Shown here: piece by piece, positions 49,025 to 59,666 of the stretch
Layout of the letters: the number at the start of each line of letters is the position of its first letter
Numbering within the stretch: position 1 is the first letter of the stretch
From: Nicotiana tabacum
Taxonomy: Eukaryota; Streptophyta; Magnoliopsida; Solanales; Solanaceae
Assembly: GCF_000715075.1 (NCBI RefSeq)
Contig: NC_134082.1
Coordinates: forward strand, 207,895,948 to 207,959,947
DNA length: 64,000 bases
Reading direction: 5' to 3'
Program-made: the position numbers and the translations under genes
The notes under the pieces: model-generated
What the model saw: the letters and a program-made list of their open reading frames with translations, nothing else
Database searches by the model: none
What the model was told of the DNA's origin: nothing

Positions 49025-52000
49025 TGTCACACCTCCTTTTTTCGCTCCCGCGAGGGGTGAATGAGTTTTTTTCCAATTAAAGGACAATCGAAACGGGATT
49101 TATTTATTTATTTCAGAGTCACCACTTGGGAGATTTAGGGTGTCCCAAGTCACCAATTTTAATCCCGAATCGAGGAAAAGAATGACTCTGTATTACAGTC
49201 CGCGAACCAGAAATCCGGATAAGGAATTCTGTTAACCCGGGAGAAGGTGTTAGGCATTCCCGAATTCCGTGGTTCTAGCACGGTCGCTCAACTGTTATAT
49301 TCGGCTTGATTATCTGATATAATACATATTATAAACTTATGTGCAAATTTTATCCCTTAGCCGCTTTTATTATTATATTTCAAAAGAATGTGAACATCGT
49401 TTAAAAACATGTCTTTGGATTGCGTCACATGAAATGCACCCGCAATCCGGAACACATTTTTATTCAATGTTTTGGGATTTGGATTTGGATCGCATGAAAT
49501 GCACACCCGAGTTTAAGAAGGTAAGATTATTAAAATGCGCGCCTAAAGCGATTAGCGTATTTATTATTTTTTGGGTAAGGCCGTGGAGTTCGCTAAGCGG
49601 CCGATCCCGAGTTCTAAGTAATTAACACATACATTTTATGAGGGCCCCGTAATTGGTGCGTTTTATTGGGCGAGGCTCATCTCATTTATTTTTAAAGGAC
49701 AATCCTAAAATGCCTACATTTTTCTCTATTAAATTTGTCTCTACAAAATGAAAGAGAAAATGTCTTAATTTATTTACATGCTTGAGTTATTATAGATGGG
49801 TTTCGAATATGATTCATAAAATCTGAAAATGATGCAAACAGGACAGTCCGTTGCCAATGCGGGCTCAGGCCCAACGTGTATGGCATAAAATTAGATCTGG
49901 GCCGTCTTATTCACATGTTACTACCTAGTTACATTATACTAGGCATGTTCTCAGTTTGTCAAATTAAAAAAAAAAACTTAGCAATCTAATTTTAATCCTA
50001 GACCATTTACATGCTGAAATTAACCAATATTATTTAACTAAACAATATTCCTACAAGTTCCGAAATGGTCTATTCGTTTGATTTTTAACTAGACGGAGTT
50101 ACTACACCATTTATTTATTTTTAGGCAATATATAGATAGTTCATCCGTTAAGCTATCGTCAGATGTTCCACTATATATATTAAATAGCTACATGATTCTG
50201 ATTTTTGTAAGCTAAATAATTTATATATACAAATAAAATTCAGAATATAATTAAAATAAATTTAGAACTTCAACTCTTCATTTTCGTATTCATGCTTCAT
50301 GTTTCAGTTTACAATAATCAGCGTGTCAGTTGTGTACCTGATATTGGAAGCAAAAGAAAAGGGAGATCAGCGAAAATTCAGTAGCATACAACAACGGCAA
50401 CACCCAACAACCAGTAATGAGAAACCAGTGAAGGATTTTAAAACTCAAGATAAAAATCCAGAAACACCAACAACAATCAACGGACAGAAGCCAAGGGAAT
50501 CTTTTCAGATTTGAAAGACTAATTAATGTTCAACCCTTAATTTCTAAATCCGTATATCAGAATATTTAAATTGTATATCAGGTGTATACTATTCTTCTCT
50601 TGAATTTCCAGAATGCTTTTCTTTTTATTTTTGGAGTCTTAGTATTTTCGGAATTTTTCCCTCTCTTAAAATTCAACTCCCTTTTTCTCTCTCTTCCTTC
50701 TTTTTTCTGTCTCTCTCTTTTTTTCTGTCTCTCCCTTTGTTTTTTCTCCTTCTTCTCTTTCTCTTTTCTGTCCTCTCTAAAAATCTGATCAAGTTTCTTA
50801 TTTATTTCTCATCTCAAACCCTTTAATCAATTAATAAAACCATCACTTTCTCCTACCAAACCCACTACTACATAAAAAATACAATTATTATTTATTTAAA
50901 CAATTTTTCTTGAGCCCCGCAATCCCACTATGTCTTGTTCCACATGCTTACATTAAACAAATACATTATTCCTCCCATTATGTCTTGTCCCCCATGCTTG
51001 ATTATTTTAATATTATTTTAATCCTAATTGACAGAGCACTCAAAATAAATAATTGTTCAGAATTTTAATTCCAAAAATACCCCTCTAACCTTACTGCAAT
51101 TACCATTTCACCCCTGAACGTACTGCAATTTACCAAACTACCCCCATCAGCTATAACCAATTCACCTAATCAATTTCAACCAAAATACAGCAAATATGAC
51201 CAATTTCTAAACAAATTTCAACAACAAATTCAAACTAAATGATGAACAACAAAGAAACAACTAAAATTATTTGATTGAACAATATTTTTAACAACAAACA
51301 AACTTACTTTTAGATTCTATCAACAACAACAACAAACAAGTATATTCAGATTTCTAAATTCAATAATTATTTGAACTTAAAATTAAATCTAACAACATTA
51401 CAACCAACAATTTCTATATTAAAACTAAACAAGATCATGAAACAAACTGAAGAAATAATCAAAAATGATAATCAACAAACAAGAAGATCAAAATTATACT
51501 AATTTCGGATTCAAGAACAATCAAACAAAGTATGGACATAAATGAAAAGATTCAACAACAATAACAAGCAAGTTTTATTCAAATTCGAATTAAACTCGAA
51601 TTAAGCTTAAACAAAACAAATAAACATATTCAAATCACTAAACTTCAAATAATCAATTGATCTTTTTAAATTAAATACAACAAAGATACATGATTCAAAC
51701 TAAATCAAAAAATTAAAAACCAAAACATAAACTCACATTAAATCATTGGATTAAAAACGAACTTCAAACAAACAATAAACACGAATTAAATCTAAATTAA
51801 ACAACAAAAATGGACGATTTAAGTGATTAAACTAACATATTTCTATATTACAACTAAATTCTTTTAAACAAATAAAAATAAACCGAAGAAGAAATAATTG
51901 ATTGAATTTCAACTTGAATCTAACCACATTAAAATTAAACTAACAATTTCTTTTTGAATCTAACAACATTAAAATTAAACTAGCAATTTTCTTTTTGAAT

Positions 52001-53597
52001 CTAACAACATTAAAATTAAACTAACAATTTCTTTTACAAAAATAAATAAAAACACATGAAACAAACTGAAAAACAATTAATTCAATCAACAAAATATGTG
52101 AACAAACACATGAATTAATTCAACAAAACATATGAACAAACTAGAAAGTTAATTCAACGATATACATGAACAAAACATGAATCGAACATTTACCGATTTT
52201 AAATCCGAAAATATCAAAACAAAATACGGAAAACATGAAACCCAAATCTACTAACCAGATCGAAGCGACGATGAACTTGAATGAAAACAAATCTATCCGG
52301 AAACGATTATCGCACCAAAATCACTCGAATCTGCCCGAAAACTTAAACAATGGACGAAGCTTCGCTGAAGGGGTGTTTGGCGACGACGAGAGCTGAAGCA
52401 GCAGCAGCATGCTGCTGCCACGCTGCTGAAACAGTAGCAGCACAGGAGCAGCAGCTTATGGAGAAGAACAACGCAGCAGCAGCAACACTGCTGGAGCAGC
52501 CATGGCTGCTCGTCGTAGCTGGACGCGGCCATGGGAGAAATGACGAGGCTGGAAGAAGCAGAAGCATCAGGCTAGAGCTTCATTGATACAGCTATGGCAG
52601 CAGCAATACGGCTAAGAAGAAGCAACCATGGCAACGACAGTGAAGCAGCAGTCAGCGACGAACGACGAAGAAGAAACAATCATTAGTTCGACGGGGAAGA
52701 AAGAAGCAGAAATAGCCAGCAGCGCTACAGTGAGCTGGAAGAAACAACAGCTATCAACGTGATGGAGAAGAAGAAGCAGCGAGGGGGCAGCCATGGATGC
52801 TTGAGCTCGAGCTAGAAAAAGATGGCGACGATGAAGACGGAAAAAGCGAAAAACGAAGGAGATGGTGGTCGGTTGCTGCGTGTGTGCGTGTGTATGTTGT
52901 TGTGTTTGTGTTGTATATGTGTGTGTGTGTGTTGGAGAAGGAGAATGAGGCGGGGCAGCCATGGATGGCTTGCTTGGAGCTTGAGGAAGAAGAAGGAAAG
53001 AGAGGGGGGGCGGGTGGGCTTCAACAGTGAAAGAAAAGAATGTTAGGGTTTTTTTTTTGAAAGATAGGGAAATAGGGGTGTTGGGTTACTGGGTCGACCC
53101 AATTTGAAATGGACCGGGTCATAGGGAAAGGTTGGGTATATTTGGGCATGTGGTTCAAAATTGAAGAAGTGGCCCAATTCCGATTTTCTTTATATTGTTT
53201 GCTCTATTTTCTTTTATTTTCTAATTAATAAAACTAAAATTCTAAATTAAGTTATAAACTAAATTAATTTATCAAAAATACTAAATAATTCCCCATAACT
53301 ATTATCGCACATTTAAATAGCAATTAACGATAAAATCGCACAATTTAGACGTTAAATGCTAAAATGCAACATGCATTATTTTTTATGATTTTCTCATTTT
53401 TTTTTGTAAAACAAACTTAAATACTAAATGAAAATGCGACATATTTTATATTTTTATTAATTTAAACAAATAAACATGCACAGACAAAAAAACAAATAAT
53501 TATACAAAAATTCAAAATTGCACACAAAAAGAAAAATTGTTTTATTTTGAATTTTTTGAGAGTAATTCTTTCATAGGGCAAAAATCACGTGCTTACA
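49025..53597 (-). mobile_element. Ogre/Tat-like 5' LTR, 4.6 kb, inside the MULE
   Basis: On the minus strand it starts TGTAAGCACGTGATTTTTGC (53597) and ends AGGTGTGACA (49025). Its final ~650 bp matches the other two Ogre/Tat LTRs. The primer site next to it shows that this is a 5' LTR. Almost all of the internal part and the 3' LTR are missing, and no TSD is found, so a deletion removed the rest. The 52.3-53.0 kb part has CAG/CTG-rich and (GT)n low-complexity runs, which give several spurious open frames on both strands. Very long for an LTR, but within the range of this lineage. Confidence 0.8.
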
Positions 53598-53821
53598 CTT
53601 GTTCCATCGAAGATTTTAATTTAAACTTTTAAGAGAAACTCCTCCAAATTTGTTATAATTTCAGCTAAAGATTCCCCAAGACGACCCTAAGGCAACCCCA
53701 ACATTAATTTCACAAACTTTCATCAAATCAAGTAACCCATTTTAAACCTTAAAGCTTTTTAAAGACCCCATTAATGGAGTTTCGATTTGAAATGAAGAAC
53801 TCGGAGTCATTTAGCTAGTAA

Positions 53822-54292
53822 TTGAAGGTAGTCGATCCAGTTCTTGATCAGATCTATGCATGCCAATTAAACTCCAGTGACTTCAATGACCTGTTGATGA
53901 GTGGAGCAGCATTTTCCTCGCCATTTAAGGTAGACGATCCAGTTCTTGATCAGATTGACCATGAACTTCTCCACCACAATCGTGACGAACCAATGCCAGG
54001 TGGATGGTGTTTAGGTAACAGTGAAACTAACAAATGTAGCGTTTGGGGAGACGCTAAAATTCTAAGACTCGGTCCAGGTGACACTAATAAAGAAGAAGAA
54101 GGAAATGGTGAAAGTGGAGGAGGCAATGATGGAAATGGCGGTGGGCATAAAGAAGAAGAAGAAGAAGAAGAAGAAGAAGAAGAAGAAGAAGAAGAAGAAG
54201 AAGAAGAAGAAGAAGACGAAGGAAATAAAAAAGACAAAAAGAAAAAAGAAAAAATCTTTTTTTTGGACTCTTCACGCGCCTATATTGGATGA
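53822..54292 (+). pseudogene. Captured GT14 glycosyltransferase C-terminal fragment
   Basis: The open frame contains LNSSDFNDLLMSGAAFSS, then DDPVLDQIDHELL, MPGGWCLGN, CSVWGDAKILRLGPG. The order SGA.F, DPVLD.ID..LL, PGGWC.G, C..GD, L..GPG is the C-terminal signature of plant GT14 enzymes (core-2/I-branching type, including the arabinogalactan beta-glucuronosyltransferases). A VDPVLDQI segment is repeated in frame 102 bp upstream (53827-53855 and 53929-53957). After GPG the frame runs into a GAA repeat that encodes a poly-Glu stretch, not the family sequence. The catalytic domain is absent, so no enzyme is made. It lies inside Mutator-type ends, hence a capture. Confidence 0.82.
54149..54220 (+). 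repeat. (GAA)n microsatellite
   Basis: About 22 GAA triplets within the captured reading frame, giving poly-Glu on this strand and Ser- or Leu-rich shadow frames on the other. Confidence 0.96.
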
Positions 54293-54446
54293 AACTCACT
54301 CTATGTGCCAACTCAGCAAGAAGTGTCTAATTGGAACAAAGTTCATATAATATACGTGCTTATTAGGAACACCCCTAAGTTCAGGTGTCTAAATGAAAAA
54401 TCGTGCCAACTTTAAGTGTCTCCGTATGTATTCAGCCAAATAATAA

Positions 54447-55027
54447 TTCCTCAAACTAACAATAATTCCTCAATTTTGACAAGAATATTTCAAGAAATCA
54501 TATGGGTAATACTTTTTTAGCAAAAATTTTGGTATTTCGTTATTGGTTTTCTGAATTTTTTAAGGTGGTGACTGTTGGATCTAGTAACAAGGAGAAGATG
54601 GTGTTTGAATATGTAAAAGAAACTAAAGAGATAAGGCTGAAAAATACATAAGGGGTTTCAGAGAAAAAGGAAAATAACATGCATTGGGGAATTGCTGATA
54701 TCAAGAAGAAAGAGAGAAGAAAAGAGAAGAGAAGAGGCGGCACTCTTTCTAATTTTTCTCAGTTATTTTAATAGAATAAATGAATAACCGGGTAAATAGT
54801 TTGGACCGCATAGGTAGGAGTAATAAATAGTTTGAGCCTGGACATTAAAGGGTAAATAGTTTAGAATTAATGGGTATAAAGTAAAAAATTTCCTTTTATT
54901 TTTAAGTTCTTGTTCTTCTTTTCGCTTGGCCTCACAGTTTAATTAGTACTAGCAGTCTTCAGTAATTACTATACTTTCAAGGAATCAATATTTTTCCAAC
55001 AACGTACAAAGATAATTTCTAATACTT
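54447..55027. other. Intergenic; nothing supported
   Basis: No gene recognised; a 67-residue minus frame (54540-54743) is hydrophobic low-complexity sequence. Confidence 0.4.
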
Positions 55028-55285
55028 AGAGCCCGTTTGGACATAAGAAAATTTTCCTTTTTTTCAATTTTTTTTTAAAAACAGTGTTTGGTTATTAAAA
55101 TCTTATAATTTTTTCAATCTCACTTGAAAATGCATTTTCAAAATTGAACCAGTTTTTCAATTGAAAATGGGAAGGTTGCTAGTTTTTATTTGCAAAATAT
55201 GTTGAAAAAAGATATCCAAATATGTTGCAAAAATTATAACCAAACACAACTTCAAATTTTAGTGAAATTCCAAATTTGAATGCCT
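55028..55285. mobile_element. MITE fragment, GCCCGTTTGGACATAAG terminus
   Basis: The left end GAGCCCGTTTGGACATAAGA matches the inverted right end of the MITE at 55797-56083. The right border is not clear. AT-rich, non-coding. Confidence 0.5.
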
Positions 55286-55796
55286 ACTTAATGCCTCTCC
55301 GATTTTGAATAAATCATTAGGGAGTTCTTTTGTTAAGGAAAGAGCTTTAAGGTGATTGTAAACTTTATTTATGACATAATAAAACACTTTAGGTGATTTA
55401 GATTTAATACATGCAAACAAAAATCATTCAAGATCTCATAGGGTGTTTATACCAAATTAATAAATATATGAACGTGTTTGAATACATGCTTCTATCACGT
55501 AATCATGGATAATGAATTTATATTTTTACTTTATTAAATCACTTAACAAAAATAATATTTTTGAATGCATTATATTTTCCAAAGTCACAATAGATCCACT
55601 TTATATTTAATCAACGATAGAACTTCTATTCCTCTTAAACTGTAATAAAATTGAATCAAAACATAAAGTGTCAAATCTCCTTGTGGAAATGTGATACTTC
55701 CCAACACCATCTCAATTAGTCCGGTTTTAATTTGAGTACCAAATATCTGATGAGAAGCACAAAAATTAGGAATGTGCTGTTATTTTTTGACAGACT
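55286..55796. other. Intergenic; nothing supported
   Basis: AT-rich, without ORFs, RNA genes or clear repeats. Confidence 0.4.
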
Positions 55797-56083
55797 CGGC
55801 GTTTGGACATAAGAATTGTAAAATTTTTTTAAAAAAAAAGTGAAAATCTTTTTTAAGTAAAAATGGTATTTGAAAATCAGAGTTGTGTTTGGACATGAAT
55901 ATAATTTTGAGTTATTTTTGAAGTTTTGTGAGTGATCTGAGGGAAAATTTTGAAAAATAACTTTTTTTAGTTTTTAAAATTTTCGAAAAATTTCAAAATT
56001 CATTTTCAAGTGAAAATTAAAATTTTTAAGTCAAACGCTCAATTCGAAAAAAAAATGAAAAAATTCATATGTTCAAACGGGCT
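55797..56083. mobile_element. Fold-back MITE, ~287 bp
   Basis: CGGCGTTTGGACATAAGAATT at the left pairs with AATTCATATGTTCAAACGGG at the right (first 20 bases considered). AT-rich interior. No clean TSD. Confidence 0.65.
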
Positions 56084-56091
56084 CCTAAGCT

Positions 56092-56359
56092 AGCGTTTGG
56101 CCATAGATTTCCAAATTTGTTTTGAAAAATCTAATTTGGGTGAAGTTTGGTTTGAAGATGAAAATGTGTTTGGACATACGTTTTCAAAACATATATTCTA
56201 AATTTATTTTGAAAAAACATGTATATTATTTAGTGTTTGTAAATATTTTGGCTGAGCTAATTTTAGAGTTTTGCCAAAGTATAGGCAAAATTTATAACTA
56301 AACATGTATTTGCCGAATAAAATTTAAATTTATTTTAACAAAATCTATGGCCAAACACG
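56092..56359. mobile_element. Fold-back MITE, ~268 bp
   Basis: GCGTTTGGCCATAGATTT at the left pairs with AAATCTATGGCCAAACAC at the right. CTAAGC occurs just outside both ends, which may be part of a hAT-type duplication. Confidence 0.72.
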
Positions 56360-56407
56360 TCTAAGCAAGGACTCCTAAGTTTTAAGAGATACCAATAGCA
56401 TTGTGAC

Positions 56408-56889
56408 AACTAACAACAACAACAATAACAACAACCCAGTGTAATCCCACAAGTGGGGTCTGGGGAGGGTAATATGTACGCAGACCTTACCTCTACCCCG
56501 AGGGGCAGAGAGGCTATTTCCAGGAGACCCTCGGCTCAAAGAGGCAACAAGAGACACTATATTAGTACTATCAATAGACTCATAATAAAATACCATAAAA
56601 TACCATAAAATCCATAACATAACATAAATACCATAAACAAAGTAACAACAATATAAGAGATATAGAAAATACGAGAATATGTAAGGTATTAATACACAGA
56701 AGATAAAGCCCATCATCAGTAGTTGATCAATAGCATCCTAAGACTAATTCCTAACTGGCTAGTCTCACTCTAGTGCGCTGTAAAAAGACATCACAAATTT
56801 CCCCTAACCTACAACCTTAATGCTCGATCTCCACAATTTCCTGTTTAGGATCATGTCTTCAGTAACCCTAAGTCGCGTCATATCCTGGC
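56408..56889 (-). mobile_element. 5'-truncated RTE-type LINE with 9 bp TSD
   Basis: Flanked by an exact CATTGTGAC direct repeat (56399-56407 and 56890-56898). On the minus strand the insert opens with the last codons of a protein (DMTRLRVTEDMILNRKLWRS and IKVVG, then a stop near 56807). This resembles the C-terminus of plant RTE-clade LINE polyproteins. It continues as 3' UTR and ends in (TTG)n. Severe 5' truncation with a TSD is typical of LINE integration. The 3' UTR matches positions 1-397, and its last ~110 bp matches the SINE. Confidence 0.85.
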
Positions 56890-57030
56890 CATTGTGACGG
56901 AAAAATCCAATTGACAATAGAAGCTGCGCGTAATATAAAAGCAGCGCTTTTGTTAGTGTCTCACTAGTTTCTTCCCTATTTTGACCACTTTGTGCGTAAG
57001 GAGAGAAAGAGAGAGAGAGTGAAGAATCCA

Positions 57031-57687
57031 ATGGGATCGTATCTTTCAAGTTTGCTCGGCGGAGGCGCGGCGGAAGCGGCAGAGGCAGAATCAGGATCGT
57101 CGTCAGAACCGTCGCGTGTGATTGCTTTTCATTCGTCCAATCGGTGGCAACTTCACTTCAATTCCTCCAAGCAATTAAATAAACTGGTATCACCCTGTTA
57201 TCTATTCGCTATGCAAAATTTTAGGGTTTAATTTTGAGAGATCTGATTTCGGTCGATTAACCTAATTACCAGATAGTAGTGGATTTTGCGGCTACATGGT
57301 GTGGGCCCTGCAAGATGATGGAGCCGGTTATTAACGCCATGTCTGCCAAGTATACCGACGTTGACTTCGTCAAAATCGACGTCGATGAGCTCTCAGTACG
57401 TGACATCTGAATTTCCTTTAAACAATAGGCACATAGTATATTTGTACAAACTAACAAAACAGGAATAGATTTATAATTATAGATCCAGCTAAGGTTGAAG
57501 TGATTGATGTTGTTAATTTGGTGTTTAAAATAAATAGGATGTAGCACAAGAGTTTGGAGTACAAGCTATGCCAACATTTTTGCTGCTGAAGCAAGGAAAG
57601 GAAGTAGAGAGAGTGGTTGGGGGTAAGAAAGATGAGCTCGAGAAAAAGATTCTCAAGCACAGGGAAGCCCCTAAATTTGCTGCCTAG
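57031..57687 (+). CDS. TRXH2: Thioredoxin h, subgroup II (TRX h2-like)
   Basis: Three exons (57031-57186, 57273-57395, 57538-57687) with GT-AG introns give 142 residues, normal for subgroup II. The active site WCGPC lies at residues 61-65 in FAATWCGPCKMMEPV, and the cis-Pro motif QAMPTF at about 102-107. The intron within the active-site region follows the order known in plant thioredoxin h genes. The N-terminal extension starts MGSYLSSLLGGG; Gly2 suggests N-myristoylation, a trait of subgroup II, which places proteins at membranes and in mitochondria. It reduces target disulphides with electrons from NADPH-thioredoxin reductase. The LINE copy ends only ~140 bp upstream of the start codon, so it may lie in the promoter. 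It appears intact. Confidence 0.95.
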
Positions 57688-57920
57688 TAATTATCGAGCT
57701 AAATTTCATATCCAATAAATTAACAGAAAAGAAAAGCATCATTTCTACTTTACTACCGTATTGTGATGTAACGTAATATTGATGGGATTTGACTATGGTG
57801 GATCTCTTTGATGTCTTTTCCAGTTTTTCATGCGCAATTTTCTATGTGTGTGTGCGTGTTTGGAATTGAAAACAATGTTTCTAAGTTTGTGTTTGGAATG
57901 ATCTTATGTATAGTTTAATC

Positions 57921-57955
57921 CTGAACATGAGCTTTACATAAATGCTCATGTTCAG
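57921..57955 (+). other. Perfect 12 bp inverted repeat downstream of TRX h
   Basis: CTGAACATGAGC and GCTCATGTTCAG are separated by 11 bases, about 235 bp after the stop codon. It could form a hairpin in a long 3' UTR or in DNA; function unknown. Confidence 0.6.
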
Positions 57956-58116
57956 CAACTAAATGAAACCTAAAAACTCAATCAGTCATAAATAAGCAAA
58001 TTAATGGCTTTCTTATTTCCCCTTTAGCCCTTTTTACTAGTTTTCGCCCGATGATTGTATGGTACTCTTTTTGTGCGCTTCTAGTTTGAATCTCCTTCTG
58101 CGCTTTTCATGTGTCG

Positions 58117-58590
58117 TTATGTAATTTTCGGGAAATTGCTATACATACAATTATTATACTGCTCCGGTCCACAATAAGTGACCGATTTGCGACACACCCA
58201 TGAAGTAATAGTATCATTTTCAGCACTTCCACTTAATTTTCCTTTTGGGGCAACATTATGAGTGTAAGAACAGCAGAACACTTCACTACCAGCATCTTCA
58301 ACTATAATTTCAGCATCCATGTCACAGAACAATTTACTAAAAAGGCCTAGAACTTCAGCTTTAATGAAAGCAAGTGAAAGTTGGTTCTTATGAAGGTAAT
58401 CAAGCTCAAAAGAAAAAGAATTCATATTCTGCCACTTCCAGGCTAGATTTATTGCAATTTGCAATGCATGAACTACACTTGTCTTAGCATTTTCAACCAC
58501 ATTTGTAGTTTCAGCTCCATTCCTTGCACTAGCTACAACAACTAAAGGTGAAATATGCTCAACTAAAGATGAGCTCACAGTACGTGACAT
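58117..58590 (-). CDS. Unrecognised ORF inside the Stowaway-like element
   Basis: A 157-residue open frame that I do not recognise. It starts in the captured thioredoxin segment (reverse sense) and runs out through the left terminal repeat. The middle part has ordinary amino-acid composition (for example NLAWKWQNMNSFSFELDY and AEVLGLFSKLFCDMDAEIIV), unlike the low-complexity frames nearby, so it may be a fragment of another captured gene. There is no ribosomal or promoter signal to support expression. Treat it as a hypothetical fragment. Confidence 0.3.
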   Translation of the reverse strand: MSRTVSSSLVEHISPLVVVASARNGAETTNVVENAKTSVVHALQIAINLAWKWQNMNSFSFELDYLHKNQLSLAFIKAEVLGLFSKLFCDMDAEIIVEDAGSEVFCCSYTHNVAPKGKLSGSAENDTITSWVCRKSVTYCGPEQYNNCMYSNFPKIT

Positions 58591-58663
58591 CTGAATTTCC
58601 TTTAAACAATACGCACATAGTATATTTATACAAAATTGATCAATTATTGTGGACCGGAGGGAG
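58159..58663. mobile_element. Stowaway-like element holding a TRX h segment
   Basis: The left end CTGCTCCGGTCCACAATAAG and right end ATTATTGTGGACCGGAGGGA form an inverted repeat, with TA on both sides (58157-58158 and 58664-58665), as in Stowaway/Mariner elements. Inside, 58568-58634 matches 57384-57450 of the thioredoxin gene (end of exon 2 plus start of intron 2) at about 64 of 67 bases. At ~505 bp it is larger than common Stowaway MITEs because of the added sequence. Confidence 0.8.
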
Positions 58664-59666
58664 TATATTATACTCCGATGCTTTTTCTCGTTATTGTATA
58701 AACAAAATTCAAAACATAGCTGAAAAGGGAATCAGTAAATGACGTTAAATATGTGAAATGAGAAAAGAGTGAACTATTATCATTCTTCACATTTATTTCG
58801 TTGTTTTCTTTTAGTTTTTCTGTTTTATCTTTGAGTTAACATAACAAAGAACAATTCCGAGTAGCAATTTTGCTGAAGTGACATAAGAATGACGTAAAGG
58901 GTGTAGTAACATATTCAAAACAATTTTCTGCCTCCTCACTCGCACCCCACCGCCGGATTTTCGGCATGTCATTGGTTATGGAAAGGTCAAAATGACACAA
59001 GATTTAGTAAATTCACATTTAGCGCTTTATACTAACTTCAGATAATGTCTAAAGAAATCTAACGTATCGCCCTCATCCACCAGTCCATGGCTTTTTGACA
59101 ATGTCACCTGTTATTTGAAAGGTCAAAATGACGATTCTTATAACTTTAGACAAGTTATATTCATTACTGTGGTTAACTGGAGAAAAGTTTTTGGGAGAAT
59201 AAGATTCAATAGTCCGATCTCATATTTGGTCGGACAACAACAATTATTCAGGAACTTCCTGCTTCTTATCAACGCATCATCACACGAATATCAGTAGAAA
59301 GAGAATAGCCATAACTAAGCAAGAGAACAAAGACGTAAGATTAACTAGCAAACAAGAATTCAAGGCATAGCACATTTACATTTTAGGCTCACTCTGTTTA
59401 TAAATGTAGGTTGTGAGCTTCCTCATTGGTGCTAAAGGTCACTGCAAAATTTTCTATTATCTACAAGAATGAATGATGGAAGGAGAGCGAGCGAGCGAGA
59501 GAGAAATGGAAACAGCACATCTAGAAGAACGATAATCTGACATTATAGCTTCTCTTCCGGAATTCTTCAGCTGGTACTGATTCTTGATTTGATTGTGACA
59601 AATCTCTAGGAAATAATCTCCAAACCTAAGTTTGATAGCAGAACCATCCAACAGGGAAAAATTGTA
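58664..59666. other. Intergenic between element and VIH gene
   Basis: A short duplicated block (GTTAT then GAAAGGTCAAAATGAC) occurs at about 58965-58997 and 59101-59133. The 3' UTR of the VIH gene should end near its right side. Nothing else is supported. Confidence 0.45.

Larger units (their letters stand above)
48737..54437. mobile_element. Pack-MULE carrying a GT14 gene fragment
   Basis: Inverted termini of ~130 bp face each other (48737-48870 and 54305-54437) and share GGAGACACTTAAAGTTGGCA, ATTTTTCATTTAGACACCTG, AACTTAGG and TCCAATTAGA. The flanks are AAATAATTA (48728-48736) and AAATAATAA (54438-54446), a 9 bp Mutator-type TSD with one mismatch. Taking out the nested LTR piece leaves about 1.1 kb. 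No transposase was found. The right half contains a captured glycosyltransferase exon (53822-54100) that continues into an expanded GAA run. Confidence 0.85.

Noticed and set aside
52293..53046. Overlapping Ala/Cys/Ser-rich frames on both strands
   Set aside because: They come from CAG/CTG-like and GT repeats in the U3 part of the Ogre/Tat LTR.
53950..54311. Poly-Ser, poly-Lys and poly-Leu frames
   Set aside because: Alternative readings of the GAA microsatellite.
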